A stretch of DNA of 12,291 bases from JAWXCM01 sp034408745 (lineage in GTDB: Bacteria; Acidobacteriota; Terriglobia; Bryobacterales; Bryobacteraceae), in NCBI GenBank assembly GCA_034408745.1, contig JAWXCM010000439.1, positions 1 through 12,291 on the forward strand, written 5' to 3'. Shown here piece by piece: positions 7,312-12,291 of the stretch. Under the pieces are notes generated by a model. It worked only from the letters and a program-made list of their open reading frames with translations, was not told the DNA's origin and ran no database searches. Made by a program: the position numbers and the translations under genes. Numbering within the stretch: the stretch's first letter is position 1; every line of letters starts with the position of its first letter.

Positions 7312-7624
7312 TCGCGACAGTGATATGCGAGAAGAATACGATCTTTCGCAGCTTAAGGGTGGTGTTCGGGGCAAATACCCTGACCAGGCCACCGCAGGCA
7401 CGAATCTGGTGCTCATCGAGCCTGACCTCATGGATATCTTCCCGGACAGTCAGAGTCGTGAGACGGAGCCCAACCGACCTGGCGGTTCCGATCCGCACAG
7501 GCGGTTTGATTTTAGGCCGACTATACGTCAAACGGATTCCTTCCGGATGGCCGACGGGCAGAAGAGTAGTGGCTCCCCGTCGTGGACACGTTTCGAACTT
7601 TCGTGGTTTGCCCGCCACCGGTGA
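7286..7624 (+). pseudogene. Antitoxin partner of the BrnT-like toxin, frameshifted C-terminus
   Basis: Residues 14-56 resemble the short antitoxins encoded next to BrnT toxins: MREEYDLSQLKGGVRGKYPD, then GTNLVLIEPDLMDIFPDSQS, compared with the usual MRxEYDFSxGVRGKYA...GxNVVVLDPDVAxxFPxSESVNxALRxLA. Similarity then stops. In the alternative frame, after about position 7457, the DNA reads ESVRRSPTDLAVPIR, which restores the expected ESVNxALRxLA-like end, so one base appears lost near 7457. Left as it is, the ORF runs on to 112 residues, longer than the usual 75-90, with an unrelated Ser/Arg-rich tail. The start could be ATG 7286, overlapping the toxin by 26 bases, or ATG 7325. With a stop in the toxin and a shift in the antitoxin, the module looks dead. 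The frameshift call is moderate, since this family's C-terminus varies. Confidence 0.6.
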
Positions 7625-7850
7625 TCAAAGCTGCTTTCCAACAGATTCAAACGCTGGTGAGTTCGTGAGCGCTCTGGTGTCTTCCTCCGCTTTTCGGGTC
7701 CGGTCTCGTATGGTCAAGAAGCACGCAGTTTGTTCTCAGAAGCCACCGTTCCCCGCCCGGAAAGAGGTTGATCGCCCACGGTATGTGCGACAGCGGCCGG
7801 GAACTCGTCTGCAAAGACGTCGTTGCAGGCCATCTTCAACACCACGAACC
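7625..7850. other. Unassigned sequence between the decayed toxin-antitoxin module and the ATPase stop
   Basis: No gene is supported. The ATPase (minus strand) ends at 7851. Both strands hold open frames over parts of this segment, including a long one at 7320-8087 on the plus strand, but the translations show no recognisable domain. No terminator hairpin with a T-tract was found after the ATPase stop. Confidence 0.45.
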
Positions 7851-10640
7851 TCAGGGGCTTCCTCTGCTTCGGCCGAACCATTTGGCTCCCTCGGTGATGG
7901 CAAGCAGCAGCAGGCCGGCGGCAATCGGGACCACGACTTGGTGTGCGGCAAGAGCCGCAGTTCCGAAAATTCCCTGAATCGGCGGGGCATAGATCACGAT
8001 GGTCTGAAGCGCGACGATCAGTCCGGTCGCCGCAAGCAGAGCCCGATTCGAGAAGGGATCGAGTCTGAAGACCGAATCGCTCGATGATCGGCTCACATGG
8101 GCCTGGATAACCTGCAGTAGCACGACCGTACTCATCACGATCGTCTGCCAGGCTGGTTGTCTGGTAGTCCAGGCCCACCAGGCAACGGCGAGATTCACGA
8201 CGCCCATCAAGGTGCCTAGCCAGACAATCTGAAGGCCGAGCCCCCTCGCGAGGATTCCCTCCGACGACGAATGGGGCGGCCGCCGCATGGTGCCGCGGTC
8301 GGCCGGTTCTACGCCGATGCCCAGGCCAAGGACACCGTCCGTGGCCAGGTTCAGCCAGAGGATCTGGAACGGCGTGAGCGGCAGCGGCATGCCGAGCAAA
8401 GGTCCCATGAACACCAGTAGAACCTTGCCCAGGTTGCCGGCCAGGGAGAACTTGAGGAAGCGCCGGATGTTGTCGTTGATTGACCGGCCTTCCTCCACGG
8501 CGGCGACGATAGTGGTGAAGTTGTCGTCCAGCAACACCATAACCGCCGCTTCCTTCGAAACGTCGGTCCCGGTGATCCCCATGGCAACGCCGATGTCCGC
8601 TCGCCGCAGCGCGGGTGCGTCGTTCACTCCATCTCCGGTCATCGCGACGACGTGCCCGCGTCGTTGGAGCGCCTCCACGATCTGTAGTTTTTGCTCTGGC
8701 GCGACTCTGGCGAAGACCGCGACCTCTTCGACGAGCCGATCGAGATCTTCTCGGGACGCACGTGCCAGGTCGGGGCCGGTCATGACACGGCCCTCGCCCA
8801 AAATGCCCAGGTCCTGCGCAATACGGCGGGCGGTCACGGGATGATCGCCCGTTATCATCACCGGCCGGATGCCGGCGCCCCGGCACGTCGCGACGGCCTT
8901 CTGGACTTCGGGGCGCGGCGGATCAATCATTCCCACCAGGCCGATGAAGATGAGATCCTGCTCGAGGTTCGCCGGGTTCCCGGCGCCGGCCTGGCTCCCG
9001 CCGGGGACGAAGCGAAATGCCACCCCGAGCACCCGCATACCGCCTCGTGCCAATTCGTCATTGGCGCTGCCGATGCGTTCCCGCCAGTCTTCGTTCAGGG
9101 TCGCCGGCTTACCGGCATCCCATACCCGCGAGCAGACATCGAGGAGACTGTCCACCCCGCCCTTGGCGAAAGCGATGGGCGTCTCCGGGTCAAGCTCCAG
9201 GCACGCTCCGATCCAGGCGTTGCAGTCCGCGATACGGTGAACTGTAGTCATGCGCTTGCGGTCGGAATCGAACGGCGCTTCGGCGATTCGAGGATAGGTG
9301 GCCTCGAGTCTCTCCTTCAACAAGCCGTAACGGGCCGCCGCTATCACCAGAGCGCCCTCGGTCGGATCGCCGGCAGCCCGAAAGTGGCCGGGGCGTCCAC
9401 TGTCAGGTTCGAGCGTGGCATCGTTGCACAGCGCTCCCCCCATCAGGAGCAGAGCGAGCGCGGGCTCCTCCTCAACGATCTTAGCCGGTCCGTCCGAAAT
9501 TGCTGAGGCGGGCATCCGACGCCTCAGATCCTCTGAGATGTCCACCCGGTGACCCGCGAGATCCAGCAGCGTCACCGTCATTCGGTTCTCGGTGAGCGTT
9601 CCGGTCTTGTCGGAACAGATGACCGTCACCGAGCCCAGGGTTTCAACCGCCGGAAGCCGCCGGATGAGTGCCTGCCGGCCCAGCATCCGTTGCGCCCCCA
9701 ACGAGAGCGCGATCGTCACAACGGCGGGCAGGCCCTCCGGAATAACTGCGACCGCCATGCTCACCGACGTCATGAACATCAGCCGCCAGTCCTCGCCCAT
9801 CAGAACACCGAGCCCGAAGATGGCCCCGACAACGCACAGGGCCGCTACCGCCATCGTGCGCCCCAGTCCTTCCAGCCGGCGTTGCAGGGGTGTCTTCATC
9901 TGCACGACACCCTGAATGAGTTCGGCCACGCGCCCCAGTTCCGTCGCCATTCCAGTAGCCACGACGATGATTTGCCCGCGCCCGTAGGAAACGGTCGTTC
10001 CCATGAAGACCATGTTGGCCTGGTCGCCAAGCGCCAGCACGCCGTTCCCCGGTATGGCCGCGGCCCGCTTGTCGACGGCCTCGGACTCGCCGGTGAGAAC
10101 CGCCTCCTGCACACGAAGGCTGGCGGATTCGATTACGCGACCGTCCGCGGGCACCAGGTTTCCCGCTTCGAGAATGACGATGTCCCCCGGAACAACTTGC
10201 TCGGAGGCAACTTCCTTTACGGCCCCGTCGCGGCGGACGCGCACCTTGGACACGGCCAACTTCCGCAGGGCAGCCATGGCGCGCTCCGCCCGGTACTCCT
10301 GGAAAAATCCCAACAACGCGTTGAGAACCACGATGGCCAGAATGGCAACAGTGTCCTTTAGGCTGCCCACCGCGAATGAGACGGACGCCGCCACCAGTAA
10401 TATGACAACCAGGGCGCTGGACATCTGATCCCACAGAAGAAGCCACGGCGACCTGGAAACCCGCTCCTCCAGCACGTTCGCCCCGAATCGATCAAGTCGG
10501 GCGAGCGCTTCGGAATCATCAATACCGCGGGTCACATCACTCTCGAGCTGGGCCGCGACCGCCGCAGGCTCGATCCGGTGCCACTCCGCTGTCAACGCCC
10601 TCGCTGCGGAACTGGGCCGAGATTGCCTCTGGACAGTCAT
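7851..10640 (-). CDS. P-type cation-transporting ATPase, SERCA-like (P2A type)
   Basis: This 929-residue pump couples ATP hydrolysis to cation export across the inner membrane, probably Ca2+ by family. Visible in order are an N-terminal cation-ATPase domain (about 15-85), the actuator loop TGES (183-186), M4 with PEGLP (301-305), the phosphorylation site DKTGTLT (D344), N-domain motifs FDSDRKRM (457-464) and AKGG (491-494), DPPRP (573-577), ITGDHPVTA (596-604), and the hinge TGDGVNDAPAL (D670, D674). About ten membrane helices are expected. Of the SERCA calcium ligands, M4 E302, M5 N736 and M6 N764, T767 and D768 are kept, but the M5 glutamate (E771 in SERCA) is Lys739. The start at 10640 has a strong ribosome binding site (GAGGAGG, about 7 bp away); an upstream in-frame ATG at 10943 gives non-protein-like sequence. 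It lies downstream of the M50 protease gene on the same strand. Confidence 0.95.
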   Translation of the reverse strand: MTVQRQSRPSSAARALTAEWHRIEPAAVAAQLESDVTRGIDDSEALARLDRFGANVLEERVSRSPWLLLWDQMSSALVVILLVAASVSFAVGSLKDTVAILAIVVLNALLGFFQEYRAERAMAALRKLAVSKVRVRRDGAVKEVASEQVVPGDIVILEAGNLVPADGRVIESASLRVQEAVLTGESEAVDKRAAAIPGNGVLALGDQANMVFMGTTVSYGRGQIIVVATGMATELGRVAELIQGVVQMKTPLQRRLEGLGRTMAVAALCVVGAIFGLGVLMGEDWRLMFMTSVSMAVAVIPEGLPAVVTIALSLGAQRMLGRQALIRRLPAVETLGSVTVICSDKTGTLTENRMTVTLLDLAGHRVDISEDLRRRMPASAISDGPAKIVEEEPALALLLMGGALCNDATLEPDSGRPGHFRAAGDPTEGALVIAAARYGLLKERLEATYPRIAEAPFDSDRKRMTTVHRIADCNAWIGACLELDPETPIAFAKGGVDSLLDVCSRVWDAGKPATLNEDWRERIGSANDELARGGMRVLGVAFRFVPGGSQAGAGNPANLEQDLIFIGLVGMIDPPRPEVQKAVATCRGAGIRPVMITGDHPVTARRIAQDLGILGEGRVMTGPDLARASREDLDRLVEEVAVFARVAPEQKLQIVEALQRRGHVVAMTGDGVNDAPALRRADIGVAMGITGTDVSKEAAVMVLLDDNFTTIVAAVEEGRSINDNIRRFLKFSLAGNLGKVLLVFMGPLLGMPLPLTPFQILWLNLATDGVLGLGIGVEPADRGTMRRPPHSSSEGILARGLGLQIVWLGTLMGVVNLAVAWWAWTTRQPAWQTIVMSTVVLLQVIQAHVSRSSSDSVFRLDPFSNRALLAATGLIVALQTIVIYAPPIQGIFGTAALAAHQVVVPIAAGLLLLAITEGAKWFGRSRGSP

Positions 10641-11014
10641 CAGCGGCCCTCCTCGGGAGAAACTCCCTCGACTGCCGGCAGAACGACGGTGGCCGCGATC
10701 ACAAGTATTGGGCGGAATTGGAAGTGCGCCGCTTTCATCCGGACGCCGCCCTTCCTGCAGTCTCGCTGGTGCCCGCTGCGCGGCACTGCCGTACGCTTGT
10801 TGGCAACGAACCGGCGGGCGAAGGAAGAAAAGCGTTTCCGCCACAACGGCGCTGAACTCATTCGGGCACTGAAGGGGAGGGAATCCCCGCACAAACACCG
10901 CTCGGACATGAAACAGGCGGCCGACATTGCCGACGGCCAACATCGGGGCGGAACTGCAGACAAACGGGGGGCATCCTCAAGCCGGGTCTTGCGTATCGGT
11001 TCTCCAGGTCTCAT
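10640..11014 (-). CDS. Doubtful 124-codon ORF coupled to both neighbours
   Basis: The ORF fills the gap between protease and pump exactly. Its ATG (11014-11012) overlaps the protease stop as ATGA, and its TGA (10642-10640) overlaps the pump ATG as TGATG. That geometry is typical of translationally coupled operons. The product is not recognised. The first 90 residues are rich in Arg, Ser, Pro and Cys (five Cys between about residues 25 and 87) and look like a shadow frame. The last 32, from an internal ATG at 10738-10736, look more like a real small membrane peptide: a basic start, then FRPILVIAATVVLPAV, then an acidic tail. A purine stretch (AGGAAGG) lies about 11 bases before that ATG. Either the full ORF, only the 32-residue peptide, or neither may be made. 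No homologue is known to me. Confidence 0.3.
   Translation of the reverse strand: MRPGEPIRKTRLEDAPRLSAVPPRCWPSAMSAACFMSERCLCGDSLPFSARMSSAPLWRKRFSSFARRFVANKRTAVPRSGHQRDCRKGGVRMKAAHFQFRPILVIAATVVLPAVEGVSPEEGR
10641..10660 (-). promoter_or_regulatory. Ribosome binding site fixing the ATPase start
   Basis: Reading the minus strand, GAGGAGGGCCGCTGATG places a near-perfect Shine-Dalgarno (GAGGAGG) about seven bases before the ATG at 10640-10638. This decides the start against the longer in-frame option. Confidence 0.75.
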
Positions 11015-12114
11015 GCTGCTGCTGCGCCTTCCAACCGCCGGCCGCCGAGCGCTGACTGCACCATGAGAAACTCGCCCACGTTCTCCGCAGTGAGTATGCC
11101 CACCAGCCTGCCGTTGTGCATCACGGGCAGGCTATGGCACTCGCACTCCTGCAATCGCTCGAACGCGGTGGCCAGCATGTCGGACGAGTCGGCGATCTGG
11201 ATATCGCGGCGCATCACTTCGGATACCAGACGCTCTTCGCCATGCTGCGCCAGCGCGACCAGGACATCCCCCTTGGTAAGGACGCCGCTCACCTGTCCGT
11301 CCTCAACCACAGGGAAATCCTGCTGCGCCCCGGCTAGAATCAGTTCGACCGCTCGTGACAGCCTGTCATGGGGGGCGAGAGTGCGAAAATCGATCATCAT
11401 TGCTCGCTGCACCGGCACGCCCGCCAGGGACGACGTCATTTGAACCACGCTCGCTTCTTGCGTCGCCCCGATCCACACGAACAGCGCGATGAAAAGCAGG
11501 AACGGGTTCAAGAACAATCCCGCCAGCCCAAGCAGGAATGCCATCCCCTGGCCGATCCTTGCCGCGATCTGGGTAGCCCGCGTGTATTCCATCCGGCTAG
11601 CGAGGATCGCGCGGAGCACCCTCCCGCCGTCCATCGGGAAGGCTGGGATCAGGTTGAACAGGGCCAGCATGACATTGGTCACCATCAGCCGCTCGAGGAA
11701 CGAGCCCTGCGCGACACCAAGGTTCGCCAGCGGTTCCAGCCCGTTCTTCGCCTGCAGCCAGACAAACAGCGCTGCGGCAATCACCACGCTGACCGCCGGG
11801 CCGGCCAAAGCCACCCACAATTCCTGCCGCGGCTCTTCCGGCATCCGCTCCAGCCGCGCCACGCCCCCGATGGGCAGCAGAGTGATGTCGCGGGTCTGGA
11901 TGCCGAACTTTCGGGCGGCCAGCGCATGTCCGTATTCGTGCAGCATCACGCAGGCGAATATCGCCAGGACGAAAGCCACCCCCGCCAGGGTCGCCTCTAC
12001 CGTGCGCGCCCGGAGCCAATGGCTCAGCGCAATCCACCCGATCAACACCAGGAACGTCGCGTGAATGTATACATCGACTCCCAAAAACTTGCCTAATCTC
12101 CAAGACCACTTCAT
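11011..12114 (-). CDS. Site-2-type intramembrane metalloprotease (M50) with tandem CBS domains
   Basis: This 367-residue protein combines an M50 (S2P-like) intramembrane zinc protease with two C-terminal CBS domains. The zinc site is HEYGH (H59, E60, H63) in the second membrane segment, and the third ligand is D162 in NLIPAFPMDGGRVLR. Hydrophobic segments lie at about 15-31, 42-58, 98-119, 142-157 and 187-218. CBS domains occupy roughly 237-292 and 298-352 and probably bind adenine nucleotides to gate activity. S2P proteases cut membrane-spanning anti-sigma factors or other small membrane proteins; the substrate here is unknown. The start at 12114 is chosen because AGAGAGGAA lies about six bases upstream; a longer ORF opening at 12165 adds 17 residues before the family's usual KWSWRLGxFxGxxVxxH beginning. 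The architecture matches the Rv2625c type. It is likely the first gene of an operon with the ATPase. Confidence 0.93.
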   Translation of the reverse strand: MKWSWRLGKFLGVDVYIHATFLVLIGWIALSHWLRARTVEATLAGVAFVLAIFACVMLHEYGHALAARKFGIQTRDITLLPIGGVARLERMPEEPRQELWVALAGPAVSVVIAAALFVWLQAKNGLEPLANLGVAQGSFLERLMVTNVMLALFNLIPAFPMDGGRVLRAILASRMEYTRATQIAARIGQGMAFLLGLAGLFLNPFLLFIALFVWIGATQEASVVQMTSSLAGVPVQRAMMIDFRTLAPHDRLSRAVELILAGAQQDFPVVEDGQVSGVLTKGDVLVALAQHGEERLVSEVMRRDIQIADSSDMLATAFERLQECECHSLPVMHNGRLVGILTAENVGEFLMVQSALGGRRLEGAAAA

Positions 12115-12165
12115 GTGCGTTCCTCTCTGTCGAGTAAGTTCGGATGTGTGTTGAACAAGGTGCAC

Positions 12166-12291
12166 CTATGGATCAGGATCGGCCCTGCGTGACGTCTTTT
12201 TGAAATGGATTGATGTGAGCCACATGTGCCGGGCGGGTCCCACCTCAGGCCGACGGTGCTCATACAGGTAACCCAGATCGATCTGTAGCAC
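12166..12291 (-). CDS. Possible C-terminal end of an unknown gene entering from the window edge
   Basis: A minus-strand frame is open from the window edge for 41 codons and stops with TAG at 12168-12166, 51 bases before the protease start. It reads LQIDLGYLYEHRRPEVGPAR and then HMWLTSIHFKKTS. It matches no family I know, and 41 codons is short for GC-rich DNA, so it may be chance. Confidence 0.2.
   Translation of the reverse strand: MLQIDLGYLYEHRRPEVGPARHMWLTSIHFKKTSRRADPDP

Noticed and set aside
6712..7431. A 239-codon minus-strand frame across the BrnT region
   Set aside because: The plus strand reads as BrnT and its antitoxin across the same bases. The minus-strand product has no recognisable motif; a faint resemblance to a response-regulator linker did not hold up.
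7714..8886. A 390-codon minus-strand frame overlapping the ATPase in another register
   Set aside because: The ATPase frame carries all P-type motifs. The alternative is an Arg/Gly/Pro-rich shadow.
10641..10943. N-terminal 101-codon extension of the ATPase from an ATG at 10943
   Set aside because: The extension is Arg/Pro/Ser-rich with no family match, whereas the ATG at 10640 has a strong Shine-Dalgarno and a normal P2A N-terminus.
1..12291. CRISPR arrays, tRNA genes and riboswitches
   Set aside because: No regularly spaced repeats, no cloverleaf with a T-loop consensus and no known aptamer core were seen on either strand by eye.

Overview
The window is high-GC bacterial DNA with GTG and TTG starts as well as ATG. 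It carries a very large soluble multi-PAS histidine kinase, an intact VapBC toxin-antitoxin pair, a decayed BrnT-type pair, IS91- and IS3-family debris, and a membrane module of an M50 metalloprotease plus a P-type ATPase. This fits an environmental Gram-negative such as an Acidobacteriota or Proteobacteria member. No rRNA, tRNA or marker gene is present to fix the lineage, so the assignment is only a guess.

Layout. Positions 1-2030 are an accessory zone: the C-terminal part of an IS91-family transposase (minus strand), directly abutted by an intact vapB-vapC operon (plus strand), then about 800 bp of scrambled mobile-element remains that include the C-terminus of an IS3-family transposase. 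A small 84-residue unknown protein (minus strand) then lies back to back with a 1408-residue orphan sensor kinase (2479-6705, plus strand). The kinase has about nine PAS domains, a HisKA domain and an HATPase domain, with no membrane segment and no response regulator in the window.

Positions 6706-7850 are a second decayed zone. It holds a brnT-like toxin pseudogene with a TGA where the family has tryptophan, followed by its partner antitoxin, which appears to shift frame near its C-terminus. The remaining several hundred bases I could not assign.

Positions 7851-12114 are a minus-strand operon read from right to left: a site-2-type M50 metalloprotease with paired CBS domains, then an uncertain 124-codon ORF whose start and stop overlap both neighbours, then a 929-residue SERCA-like P-type ATPase. 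The ATPase carries a lysine where SERCA has the calcium-ligating M5 glutamate, suggesting altered ion stoichiometry. Pairing an M50-CBS protease with a CtpF-like pump recalls genes co-regulated in the mycobacterial dormancy regulon, but no regulator or operator for this operon is visible here.

I see no clear new defence or mobile system. The items most worth checking are the coupled ORF between protease and pump, the pump's M5 lysine, the nine-PAS kinase with its atypical H-box, and the decayed BrnT module.
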